Positions 34,370 through 41,958 of a stretch of 41,958 nucleotides of DNA are shown piece after piece. The notes beneath the pieces were generated by a model. The model did not search any database, had not been told where the DNA came from, and saw nothing but the letters and a program-made list of their open reading frames with translations. The translations under genes were made by a program, and so were the position numbers. Origin of the DNA: Candidatus Hadersleviella danica. Its GTDB lineage: Bacteria; Chloroflexota; Anaerolineae; Promineifilales; Promineifilaceae. Every line of letters starts with the position of its first letter. Position 1 is the stretch's first letter. The DNA is taken from NCBI GenBank assembly GCA_016711405.1, contig JADJSZ010000061.1, positions 1-41,958 of the forward strand, given 5' to 3'.

Positions 34370-34477
34370 ATTCGCGCATCTATTCAGGTGTTTGACTTAA
34401 CGCAAAGACAGGCAGACAGGATCGGTCTTGCGCCCTTTGCGTCCTGACAACTTTGCGTTAAAAGCAGATGCGAATAC
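34370..34477. repeat. Dispersed repeat with inverted TTAACGCAAAG arms
   Basis: ATTCGCGCATCT and CTTAACGCAAAG on the left are complementary to CTTTGCGTTAA and AGATGCGAAT on the right. Related AACGCAAAG/CTTTGCG words occur at 35690-35745, 37825-37845 and 38449-38485, so this is a repeat family in the window. Confidence 0.65.
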
Positions 34478-34499
34478 ATATTAATTTGGCTTGTTTGAT

Positions 34500-34531
34500 G
34501 GCCGTGTTCTGCCCCGAACACGGCCGTTTTT
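34500..34531 (+). terminator. Rho-independent terminator built on ACGGCCGT
   Basis: GGCCGTGTTC (34500-34509), loop TGCCCC, GAACACGGCC (34516-34525), then GTTTTTG. The right arm contains the window-wide octamer ACGGCCGT. Confidence 0.85.
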
Positions 34532-34567
34532 GTTTCCAAGCCTGTAGCCGCCCAGCGGGGCATTGCC

Positions 34568-34573
34568 TATAAT
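34568..34573 (+). promoter_or_regulatory. -10 element TATAAT before the first tandem DinB gene
   Basis: CATTGCCTATAATC (34561-34574) is identical to the sequence before the LuxR gene. TATAAT is 43 bases before the ATG at 34617. No clear -35 is seen. Confidence 0.5.
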
Positions 34574-34616
34574 CTGTTCTTTGTCGGCCGTTTCGCCACC
34601 ACCCCCCCGAGGTCTT

Positions 34617-35111
34617 ATGCAGATTAGCGACATTTTATTGCTCTACGATTACAACAATTGGGCGAACCAGCGCATTTTAGACACGGCCGTGCAGGTCAGC
34701 CCCGCGCAATTTGTGGCTCCCACAGGGCATAGCTTTGGCAGTTTGCGCGGCACATTGGTTCATTTGCTCGACACAGAATGGGGCTGGCGCATGTTGTGCC
34801 AACACCATGCCTCAACTCCATTGCTAAAAGAGGAAGATTTCCCGACCCTCTCAACTTTGGCGCAACGCTGGCAAGAGGAGAAACAGGCCATGCAAGCATA
34901 TCTGGCGGGATTAACTGACGACGATTTGGCCCATGATATGCGCTACACGGCCGAGGCAGGCCATGAACGGGCGCGGGTGTTGTGGCACAACTTGGTACAT
35001 GTCGTGAATCACGGAACTCAACACCGCAGTGAAGCGGCCGATATGCTCACCCGCTACGGCTTCTCGCCGGGCGACCTCGATTTCACGCTTTTCTTGAACG
35101 AAAGGCTCTAA
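34617..35111 (+). CDS. DinB family protein, tandem copy 1
   Basis: 164 aa. It begins MQISDILLLYDYNNWANQRIL and has the His ligands in GTLVHLLDTEW and VNHGTQHRSEAA, as expected for metal-binding DinB proteins. It is very close to the next gene over the first ~50 and last ~40 residues, with a more variable middle. GAGGTCTT precedes the ATG in both. DinB proteins may act as metal-dependent, thiol-linked enzymes; the substrate is unknown. Confidence 0.88.
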   Translation: MQISDILLLYDYNNWANQRILDTAVQVSPAQFVAPTGHSFGSLRGTLVHLLDTEWGWRMLCQHHASTPLLKEEDFPTLSTLAQRWQEEKQAMQAYLAGLTDDDLAHDMRYTAEAGHERARVLWHNLVHVVNHGTQHRSEAADMLTRYGFSPGDLDFTLFLNERL

Positions 35112-35145
35112 GGCGGTTCCCAAGAACGATTTACCCAGAGGTCTT

Positions 35146-35646
35146 ATGAACATTGGCGACATTTTATTGCTCTACGACTACAACAATTGGGCGAACCAGC
35201 GCATTTTGGACACGGCCGCTCAAGTCAGCCCCGCGCAATTTGCGGCTCCCACAGGGCACTGCTTTGGCAGTTTGCGCGGCACATTGGTTCATTTGTTGGG
35301 CGGGGAATACGCATGGCGCATGTTGTGGCAACAACAAACCCTCGCTTATTTTGGGGCACTCCAAGAGGGAGATTTCCCCACCGTGGAAGTCTTGCGCCAA
35401 CGCTGGGCGGAAGAAGAACACGCCTTGCGGGCGTATCTGGTCAGCCTGACCGATGAGGATTTGGTGGGCTATCTGCGCTACACAACCCCCGAAGGAGCCA
35501 AGCGGGAGCGGGTGTTGTGGCACTGCTTGGTGCATTTAGTGAACCACGGAACCCAGCACCGCAGTGAAGCGGCCGATATACTCACCCGCTACGGCTTTTC
35601 GCCCAGCGACCTCGATTTCACCCTGTTTCTGAACGAGCGAGGCTAA
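35146..35646 (+). CDS. DinB family protein, tandem copy 2
   Basis: 166 aa, paralogue of the gene directly upstream (34 bases apart). Ends are nearly the same (DILLLYDYNNWANQRILDTA; TRYGFSPSDLDFTLFLNER) while the central region (residues ~50-115) differs, including WQQQTLAYFGALQEGD. His ligands are kept (LVHLLGGEY and VNHGTQHRSEAA). AGAGG lies just before the ATG. The pair is probably cotranscribed from the TATAAT promoter at 34568. Confidence 0.9.
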   Translation: MNIGDILLLYDYNNWANQRILDTAAQVSPAQFAAPTGHCFGSLRGTLVHLLGGEYAWRMLWQQQTLAYFGALQEGDFPTVEVLRQRWAEEEHALRAYLVSLTDEDLVGYLRYTTPEGAKRERVLWHCLVHLVNHGTQHRSEAADILTRYGFSPSDLDFTLFLNERG

Positions 35647-35701
35647 GAATTAGCACATAAATAAGGTGAACGAATCTCTTTTTTAATGCAAAGCCGCGAA
35701 G

Positions 35702-35742
35702 GCGCAAAGACGCAAAGGAGAAGCTTCTTTGCGTCTTTGCCT
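35702..35742. repeat. Strong hairpin of GCAAAGACGCAAAG
   Basis: Arms 35704-35717 and 35727-35740 are perfect complements (14 bp) around a GAGAAGCTT loop. It belongs to the AACGCAAAG repeat family. Located between the DinB pair and the SRPBCC gene, it could weaken read-through, but no T-run follows. Confidence 0.8.
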
Positions 35743-35807
35743 TTGACTTGAAAGAGACCTGCTCATTTGTTCAGGTTAAAAATGTGACACTCCTAAGAGG
35801 TAAACCC

Positions 35808-36262
35808 ATGAAACCCATCACCTTTGCGTGCCACAAACAAATCCCCAAATCGGCCGTGGAAATTTGCACCGAGATAGCTGATGTGGCTCGGTGGAGCGAA
35901 TTTGGGGGGTATGGGGTGTTGCCCGGCATTGCCCACGCCGAATATGAAACAAAAACGGCCGACATGCTTGGCTCGCGCATCCGGTGCGCAACACAGATGG
36001 GTCGGGGCATGTAGAGGAGATTTACAAATGGGTTTTGGGCAAAGAGGTGGCCATGAAGTTCACAGGTTTTACGCCGCCCTTGAGCCGTTTGGCCACCCAT
36101 TTTACGGAGGAGTGGACACTAACCGACCAAGAAGGAGGAACTGCTGTGACGCGCAGTTTTGCCCTCTATGCCACACGGCCGTTGGCTCGCCCCGCCTTAT
36201 GGCTCATTTCACTGCTGTTTCGGCGGGCCATTGCCCGGCATTTGGATGAAATTGCCCGCTGA
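35808..36262 (+). pseudogene. SRPBCC (polyketide cyclase-like) protein, one frameshift
   Basis: About 150 aa if repaired. MKPITFACHKQIPKSAVEICTEIADVARW is a typical SRPBCC start. The frame breaks at about 35981-35984; one added base gives ...RVRNTDGSGHVEEIYKW and the remaining strands end in LLFRRAIARHLDEIAR, the expected C-terminal helix. The fold binds small hydrophobic ligands. AAGAGG precedes the ATG. The two halves are otherwise intact, so a sequence error is plausible. Confidence 0.75.
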
Positions 36263-36296
36263 GACACTGACACAACTTACACCTACCATCTAAACC

Positions 36297-36626
36297 ATGT
36301 CTAACCAACCCAATTCCACGCTGAAAGGCATCCTTATTTTTGCAGGAACGTATGTCGCCACGCTAGTCGGTACGGCCGTGGTCTCACTCATCGTCATGCT
36401 CGTACTCAGCCCGCAAAGTTGCGCCGACTATGGAGATGCGTTGCTGGTGTTGTGGGGGGTTGTCGGCGTGTTGCATCTGGTCAGCACGGCCGTGCTGGGC
36501 GTGTTCGCATGGCGGGTGGCGCAAAGCGTGCTGGGGCGGCTGGGCATGGTGGGCGCATACGCCCTGCTCATGCTCATCACCTACCTCTTTTTTGCCTTCA
36601 CCGTGCTAGTGGGGTTTAACTGCTGA
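36297..36626 (+). CDS. Small integral membrane protein, unknown
   Basis: 109 aa with three hydrophobic segments (about residues 10-35, 45-72 and 82-105) and a short hydrophilic N-terminus. I do not recognise a family. A pair of Cys residues (SCADY and the last residue) could be exposed. The start lies 34 bases after the SRPBCC stop and has no good SD. It may be cotranscribed with that gene. It is followed by MITE copy B. Confidence 0.65.
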   Translation: MSNQPNSTLKGILIFAGTYVATLVGTAVVSLIVMLVLSPQSCADYGDALLVLWGVVGVLHLVSTAVLGVFAWRVAQSVLGRLGMVGAYALLMLITYLFFAFTVLVGFNC

Positions 36627-36637
36627 AAAGTTTTTTC

Positions 36638-36769
36638 GGCATGGTTCACGGCTCTGGGGAGCAACTTTACAAATTTTGACTGGGGACAAGGGGCTTGGGA
36701 CGATTGCGATTTCAAGTCCCTTGTCCCCAGTCCCTCGTCCGAAATAAGTCAATCAGAACGAACCACTCT
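36638..36769 (+). mobile_element. MITE family 1, copy B, abutting the mvk start
   Basis: The left end GGCATGGTTCACGGCTC is intact. The core GGGGACAAGGGGCTTGGGAC and AGTCCCTTGTCCCCAGTCCC is well kept. The right end is diverged (CGAACCACTCT instead of TGAACCATGCC) and finishes just before the ATG at 36770. No target duplication is visible. Any transcript of mvk starting upstream would carry the element as leader. Confidence 0.75.
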
Positions 36770-37807
36770 ATGACGACAGCCTCCGCGCCCGGAAAAATTA
36801 TTTTATTTGGCGAACACGCCGTGGTGTACGGCCAGCCAGCCATCGCCGTGCCTGTGCCACAAGTGCGGGCCACGGCCGTTATCACCCCCGCCCCCCACGC
36901 AGGCATCCTCCTCGCCGCCGCCGATTTTGGCCAAAACGTGTGGTGGCACAAAGCCAGCCCCACCCATCCCCTCGCGGCGGCCGTCCACGCCCTTGCCAGC
37001 CAACTCACCCTCGCCGAACAAGACCAATCCCTCAGCCACCTCACCATCACCGTCAGTAGCACCATTCCCGTGGCCAGCGGGTTGGGCAGTGGCGCGGCCA
37101 TCGCCGCCGCCCTCATCCGCGCTTTGGCTTTGCACCTCGGCCGTGCCGATTTGGCCACCCCAGCGGCCGTTTCCGCCCTCACCTACGAGGTGGAGCGCAT
37201 CCACCACGGCACACCCAGCGGCATAGACAATACCGTCGTCAGCTACGAGCAACCCGTTTATTTTGTGCGCGATTTGGCCACGGCCGCGCCCGACATTTTA
37301 GAGCGGCTCCACACCACGGGCCTCTCCGATTTGCCCGCCCCCGCCCTCGAGCCATTTGCCGTCGGGCAACCCATTACCCTGCTGATTGGCTACACGGGTG
37401 TGGCCGCGCCCACTAAAGAATCGGTGGGGGATGTGCGCCGCCAGTGGCTGGCCGATGCGCCAGCTTTTAATGCGCTTTTTGCCGCTTGCGGCCGCATCGC
37501 CCAGCAAGCGCGGCACGCCTTGGCGGCGGGAGATACGGCCTCACTCGGCCGCCTCATGTGGGACAACCACGCCCTCTTGCAAGAGATGACAGTCTCCTCG
37601 GCCGAACTCGATGCGCTGGTGGTGGCGGCTCGCACAGCGGGGGCACTGGGGGCCAAACTAAGTGGCGGCGGCCGTGGCGGGAACATGATTGCCCTCGTGA
37701 CGGCCGAGACAAGCGCGGCCGTGCGCCATGCCCTGCTCACAGCAGGAGCGCACACGGTGTTGGAGATGGTTCTGGGGAGAGATTGGCTCTCAGGATTAGC
37801 AGAATAA
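36770..37807 (+). CDS. mvk: Mevalonate kinase
   Basis: 345 aa, GHMP kinase family. APGKIILFGEHAVVYGQPAIA is the N-terminal substrate motif. PVASGLGSGAA (about residues 100-110) is the ATP-binding loop. GTPSGIDN holds the catalytic Asp region and KLSGGGRGGNMIALV the third GHMP motif. It phosphorylates mevalonate in the mevalonate route to isoprenoids, known in some Chloroflexota. No other pathway gene is in the window. ATG 36770 directly follows MITE copy B, and no SD is seen, so expression may use a non-standard leader. Confidence 0.94.
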   Translation: MTTASAPGKIILFGEHAVVYGQPAIAVPVPQVRATAVITPAPHAGILLAAADFGQNVWWHKASPTHPLAAAVHALASQLTLAEQDQSLSHLTITVSSTIPVASGLGSGAAIAAALIRALALHLGRADLATPAAVSALTYEVERIHHGTPSGIDNTVVSYEQPVYFVRDLATAAPDILERLHTTGLSDLPAPALEPFAVGQPITLLIGYTGVAAPTKESVGDVRRQWLADAPAFNALFAACGRIAQQARHALAAGDTASLGRLMWDNHALLQEMTVSSAELDALVVAARTAGALGAKLSGGGRGGNMIALVTAETSAAVRHALLTAGAHTVLEMVLGRDWLSGLAE

Positions 37808-37909
37808 AGGAACAAATCTGTTGTTTTAACGCAAATGGCGCAAAACCGGGTTTAAGCCTTGGTAGACCTGACTGGCTTGAAAGAAACCTGCTCAATCCAT
37901 TTGTTCCGC

Positions 37910-38296
37910 CTACTTATCTGGGCTTACTTCCAAACGATAACTCGCCCACGCAATCTCGTTTTCCCACAACTTCACCGTCACCGCACCCAACGTATTCGCC
38001 CGAATCCGTTCGGCGAGGCATGGCACAAAATGCGGCTAAAATGCTCAATGCTGGGGTTCAGCCCGCAAACCGGGCAGATTGTTCAAGGTGCGGTCGCGGT
38101 AATACGCCACCAGCTTTTCCAATTGCGCCTCAATATCCACAATATCCACAAGGTAGCCGTGCTGGTCGAGAGTCTCTCCTTCTAGTTGTAGCTCAATGAC
38201 ATAGTGGTGCGAATGCTTCTCGTTTTCGGCTCCCCAATTCCCCCCAATCAAAAAGTGCTGGGCAACAAAGTTTCGTTTAACGGCGATGGTATACAT
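37910..38296 (-). pseudogene. QueD / 6-pyruvoyltetrahydropterin synthase-like, two frameshifts
   Basis: Read on the minus strand from ATG 38296. FVAQHFLIGG and EKHSHHYVIELQLEG give the zinc-binding His pattern of the family; DIVDIEAQLEKLV and LNNLPG follow. The frame breaks near 38065-38075, continuing as LNPSIEHFSRIL, and again near 38020, continuing as ERIRANTLGAVTVKLWENEIAWASY. Each is repaired by one base. The gene ends at 37910. The protein makes 6-carboxytetrahydropterin (queuosine path) or a related pterin. It is convergent with mvk. Confidence 0.75.
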
Positions 38297-38363
38297 AATT
38301 TGGGTAGATAATCAAATAAGATGGGAGGGAAGTATACCAAGAGCTATCCATTCCCCACATCTT

Positions 38364-38410
38364 CCTAGGGCTTCACCCTAGGCTGGTATGAGACGGGCTT
38401 TCAGCCCTAG
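38364..38410. repeat. REP-like double hairpin (CCTAGGG / GGGCT)
   Basis: CCTAGGG (38364-38370) pairs with CCCTAGG (38376-38382), and GGGCTttcAGCCC forms a second small stem (38395-38407). It lies in the 474-base gene-less stretch between the QueD-like remnant and the FG-GAP gene, which also holds AACGCAAAG-type repeats (38449-38485) and MITE copy C. Confidence 0.6.
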
Positions 38411-38529
38411 AGTCGATTTTTGGCCTCGAGAGCTAATTCTCAAAAAACCCTTTGCGTCTTCGCATCTTTGCGCCTTTGCAATAAAAATTAGATTTTATCT
38501 TTTGTACCCGAGAGGCAAAGTCTCATTTT

Positions 38530-38660
38530 GGCATGGTCAAGCTATCTTTACAATTTCGGACTTAGGATGGGGACAAGGAACTCGAGGTCACAAGCATCCC
38601 AACTCCCTTGCCCCACTCAAAATTTGCCAAGATGCTCTCCTGAGAGCCGTGAACCATGCC
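38530..38660 (-). mobile_element. MITE family 1, copy C (131 bp, opposite orientation)
   Basis: Its reverse complement aligns along its length with copy A. Ends are GGCATGGTCAAGC and GTGAACCATGCC, with GGACAAGGAACTCGAGGTCACAAGC in the core (quoted in part: CTCGAGGTCACAAGC). No target duplication is seen, so it is older than copy A. Confidence 0.85.
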
Positions 38661-38694
38661 CAATGTACCAAAGAACGATAGACAGATGACAAGG

Positions 38695-38721
38695 TTGCCC
38701 AGTAGACTGGTGGTGTACAAT
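38695..38721 (+). promoter_or_regulatory. Possible promoter of the FG-GAP gene
   Basis: TTGCCC (38695-38700), 15 bases, then TGTACAAT with -10 TACAAT (38716-38721), 50 bases before the ATG. The spacer is short, so this is tentative. Confidence 0.3.
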
Positions 38722-38770
38722 CCTACCCTATCCCTATCACCGTTAAGGCAAGCGCAATGGAGATTCCTCG

Positions 38771-40767
38771 ATGTTTAAGCTGAAACCTCACAACCTGTTC
38801 TTTCCCTTATTTTTATTAGGTGCACTGGTTCTGGCCAGCCACGGCCGTATCCAAGCCGCCCCCTCGGCTCCCCAAGCCCCCAAATGGAGTTACGCCCTGC
38901 CCGGTTTGGCAGGCACCAACTCCCCCGCACTAGAGGACATCAACAACGATGGCAACCTCGATGTCATCGTCGGCACAGCCAACGGCCATGTCGTGGCCGT
39001 CAACCATGCTGGGGCATTGCTATGGGACACCGATTTAGGGCCGCTTTTTGGACAAGGAGCCAACAGCCTGCGCATTTCGGCCGCCCCGGCTGTGGCCGAT
39101 ATTGACAACGACGGCCAAATGGAAATCGTAGCCGCCACGGGCTGGGTCACTACCGACGTGTGCCACATTGGGGGAGTCATTGTGCTGAACCACCTTGGCC
39201 AAAAGGAGAGTGGCAACTGGCCGCTGATAGCACAAGACAATCCCGACTTGCCGCCCAGCAATTGCCCCGCCAGCATTTACTCCACCCCGGATTGGGCGAT
39301 GTAGATGGGGATGGGGATATGGAACTGTTCTTCGGTGGTTTCGACAGGCGCATTTACGGCTTGCACCACAACGGCACGGCCGTGACTGGTTTCCCCGCCG
39401 ACAGCTATTTGCGCGGCCGTTTCCCCACATGGCCCAATCTGATTGGCCACCTCTCCGACACAGTTTGGAGTTCCCCCGCCCTTGCCGATTTAGATGGCGA
39501 CGGCTTGCCCGAAATCTACCTTGGCACCGACGAAGGCAATATGGGCAATTCCTTTGGCGGGAACACCATGAATTGGTATTGCCCTTATGCCACCCCATGG
39601 GGCTACGAATACTGCGGTGGAACCTTGTATGGCCTCTCCGCCACGGGAACTATTCTGCCCGGCTTCCCCAAACTCTTTTGGGAACACATCCAATCTACCC
39701 CCGCCATTGCCGATTTAAATGGCGATGGCACATTGGACATTACCATTGGCACGGGAACCTTCTATGCCACGGTGACAGGCATGGACAAAGGTCGCCGTTT
39801 TCTGGCTTATGATGGGGCGACAGGAGGCTTTTTGGCGGGCTGGAACAGTTATGCCAATGTTTGGGAAGGTGGCCAAAACACCACCTCTGGAACCCCTTCA
39901 CCACCCGCCATTGGGGATATTACGGGGGATGGACAACTGGATGTGGTCGCGTTTACCTTTGACAACAAAGTTTATGCGTGGCACGGCAACGGCACGGCCG
40001 TGGCGGGTTTCCCCCTCACCCCCAGTGCCAGCTTCTTCCAATTTGGGGTGGGCCAAGGCCCCGTTTTGGCCGATTACAACGGCGATGGCGACATGGAAAT
40101 CTTCTTCACGGCCAACACCAGCGTCGTGGTCGTAGATGGGAATGGCACGCAGTTGGTCGCCCAAAATGACCGTTTCAGGCTCGAAAGTTCCTTCCCCAAT
40201 GGCTTTCGCGTTCCAACACCCCTGCGGTGGGCGATTTGGATGGCAACGGCAAGCTCGACCTCGTCGTGAGTTCGGGGATGACGGGGTTGGATTCAGGCGG
40301 GGGTACGTTGTGGCGAGGAATTGGCCAATTCCTCCACGGCCGCCGATTGGCCCATGTTCAAGCGCAACGCCGCCCGCACCAGCACCCTCATCCCCCCAAC
40401 CCTGCGCGTGCAAAACAGCACCCTCTCCGCCCTGCACCCACTGGGCGACAACAGCGACATTGTCAAAAGCATTACCCTTGCCAACACGGGCGAAGATGAC
40501 CTGAACTGGAGCATAAGTGGGTTGCCCGGCCGAATTACGGCCGTACCCCAAAACGGCACGCTTGGCGCAGGAGAGCAAGCGGCCGTGCAAATTACCATAG
40601 ACACCAACGGCCTCCCCTTGGGAAGCAACCCCTTGGGCAGTTTCAACGTCGCCGCAACCACCACCGGGGGCGGCCAAACGGCCGCCGTGCTTCCACCGAC
40701 CGTCTCCACGACGGTCATTATCGCCAACCAAATCTACACCGCCTACTTGCCCCTAGTTACGCGCTAA
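38771..40767 (+). pseudogene. Secreted FG-GAP/VCBS repeat protein with YLPLV-R tail, three frameshifts
   Basis: About 665 aa if repaired. A signal peptide (FFPLFLLGALVLASHGRIQA) is followed by at least eight FG-GAP/VCBS-type calcium-binding loops, for example DINNDGNLDVIVGT, DVDGDGDMELFFGG and DLNGDGTLDITIGT. Then comes an Ig-like/BACON-type domain (ITLANTGEDDLNWSISG). The C-terminus IYTAYLPLVTR resembles the hydrophobic tails of secreted proteins in Chloroflexota. Frame breaks lie near 39285-39288, 40210-40213 and 40313-40320; each is repaired by one base. The protein probably folds as a beta-propeller outside the cell, with a binding or adhesive role. Confidence 0.85.
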
Positions 40768-40783
40768 AATGAGCGTCAGAGAG

Positions 40784-40837
40784 CAGGAGAGCAAGAGATC
40801 ACCTCTGCTCCCCTGCTCCTCTGCTCCTCTCTCTCCC
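40784..40837 (+). repeat. GAGAGCAGG / CCTCTGCT repeat spacer before the GT4 gene
   Basis: GAGAGCAGGAGAGCAAGAG on the left is complementary to the CCCTGCTCCTCTGCTCCTCTC units on the right (quoted in part: CCTCTGCTCCTCTC). Units of 7-8 bases run up to the ATG at 40838, as in the kinase island. Confidence 0.7.
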
Positions 40838-41958
40838 ATGCGTTTGCTGTTGCTCACCCCCGCTTTCCCCCTTTTCCACGGCGGGGGAGCGTTATGTGAC
40901 CGCGTTGGGGCACGCCTGGCCGCCTAAGGCGCGGCCGTGACGGTGCTGACCAGCACGGCCGAACGAGAAGCAGATTTCTGGGACGGCACGGCTATCACCC
41001 CCCACCACAGAAGCACAAGAAGGGAGCCTGCGCCTCTGCGGTGCGCCTGCGGCCGTTCCCCGGCGGCCGAGCGGGGCTGATGGTGTGGCGCAAGCTGATG
41101 GTTGTGGCTGGGTTGGCAGGGGGAAACGCGGCCGTGCCCCTGCTTTTACGCCTGATGCGCCGTGTGCCCGCCCTTACCCAGTTGGAGTGTGTCCTTGACC
41201 AGTTGGCGGGGCAAATAGACATCATCCACGGCTTTAACATCTCGGGGGAATACCCGTTGGTGGCGGGTTGGCAGGCGGCACCAGTGGGGCATCCCCTTTG
41301 TAGCCACCCCATTTGCCCATTTGGGGGCGGAACATGGCGACAAGGTGGCGCGGAATTCGACAATGCCGCACCAACTGGCCGCCCTGCGCGGGGCGGCGGC
41401 CGTGCTCACCCTGACCAACGTGGAAGCGGAGGGATTGGCGGGCTATGGGGTCCCCCCGTCTCGTTTGCACCCCATTGGAGGTGGGCTAGACCCGTTGCCA
41501 ACGGGGTTGGACGAGGAAACGGCCGTGCGCGAACGCTTTGGATTGCCCGCCCGCTACGCTATCTTCATCGGCCGTGCTAGCTACGACAAAGGAGCGCGGT
41601 TCATGCCGCCCAAGCACTCTTGCAGATTGGCCAGACTTTGGTGCTGGTCGGCCAGCTTTCGCCCGAGTTTGAGCGGTTTTATGGGCAACTGGGGTCGGCC
41701 GAACAAGCATTGATTCGGCCACTGGGGCCGCAAGACGAGACGACCAAACACAGCTTGCTCCGCGCCAGCCAATTCCTGCTCCTGCCTTCGCGCACCGACT
41801 CCTTTGGGATTGTGTTGTTGGAGGCGTGGGCGCATGGTTTGCCCGTGATTGGAGCGCGGGCGGGGGGGATTCCCGGCGTGGTGACAGACGGGCAAACAGG
41901 AGTGTTGGTTCCTTTTGGAGAGGTGGCCGCTTTGGCAGAAGCGAGCCAGCGGCTCTTG
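40838..41958 (+). pseudogene. GT4 family glycosyltransferase, multiple frameshifts, 3' end outside window
   Basis: The start MRLLLLTPAFPLFHGGG is the usual N-terminal strand and Gly-rich loop of GT4 enzymes. The frame changes near 40889-40893, has an in-frame TAA at 40925-40927, and changes again near 41000-41040, 41280 and 41595-41602. Readable pieces include VTVLTSTAERE, IDIIHGFNISGEYP, GIPFVATPFAHLGAEHGD, YAIFIGRASYDKGA and, at the end, SRTDSFGIVLLEAWAHGLPV, the Glu-containing nucleotide-sugar motif. It would transfer a sugar from a nucleotide donor. Five lesions in 1.1 kb could mean true decay or poor sequence near the contig edge. Confidence 0.8.

Noticed and set aside
38530..38660. Structured RNA or riboswitch before the FG-GAP gene
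   Set aside because: It aligns with the MITE copies at 26641 and 36638, which explains its hairpin.

Overview
The window is about 42 kb of fairly GC-rich bacterial DNA. It looks like a member of the Chloroflexota, probably the Anaerolineae/Ardenticatenia side. This is inferred from a MalT-type LuxR regulator, a mevalonate kinase, an FG-GAP secreted protein ending in a YLPLV-R tail, and families common in that phylum; no rRNA or tRNA gene is present to confirm it. The DNA has two global signatures: a strongly over-represented palindromic octamer, ACGGCCGT, and arrays of degenerate heptanucleotides in many intergenic spacers, often running right up to a start codon.

Layout. (1) 1-9570: a phosphorelay island of three related hybrid histidine kinases (the first cut by the window edge), a single-domain response regulator with a frameshift, and a REC-GAF-like-HisKA kinase. 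(2) 9672-12702: prephenate dehydratase and a large polytopic membrane protein resembling GT-C glycosyltransferases. (3) 12751-13655: a MITE-like element, then rex with a clear Rex operator in front. (4) 13818-15278: small genes (DUF1905, DinB-like, VOC). (5) 15279-16667: no intact gene; its AT-rich part holds what looks like a decayed DNA methyltransferase. (6) 16668-20302: a frameshifted MalT/LuxR regulator and a membrane-anchored diheme cytochrome c. (7) 20518-21480: a DUF433 gene followed by a graveyard of toxin-antitoxin remnants. (8) 22055-31745: many small accessory genes (methyltransferase, CrtA-like protein, MarR with a divergent DUF1801 gene, alpha/beta hydrolase, DinB, DUF1579, AraC-GyrI, DUF2306, a broken DUF4386-like gene, a quinone-reductase-like MDR enzyme). 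(9) 31777-38296: a 21-bp tandem array, a YHYH lipoprotein, a second MDR enzyme, tandem DinB paralogues, a broken SRPBCC gene, mevalonate kinase and a broken QueD-like gene. (10) 38771-41958: a secreted FG-GAP protein and a GT4 glycosyltransferase, both frameshifted.

How it fits together. The first 9.6 kb is a dedicated multi-kinase signalling block. The middle is a loose collection of one-gene stress, detoxification and regulatory cassettes separated by mobile or repetitive DNA. Three copies of a 131-134 bp MITE (inverted ends GGCATGGTTCA) are present. One has a perfect 8-bp target duplication and supplies the last base of a stop codon; another abuts the mevalonate kinase start codon.

At least seven genes are broken by short indels, mostly interpretable as single missing bases with intact coding sequence on both sides. 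Many of these may be sequence errors rather than true pseudogenes.
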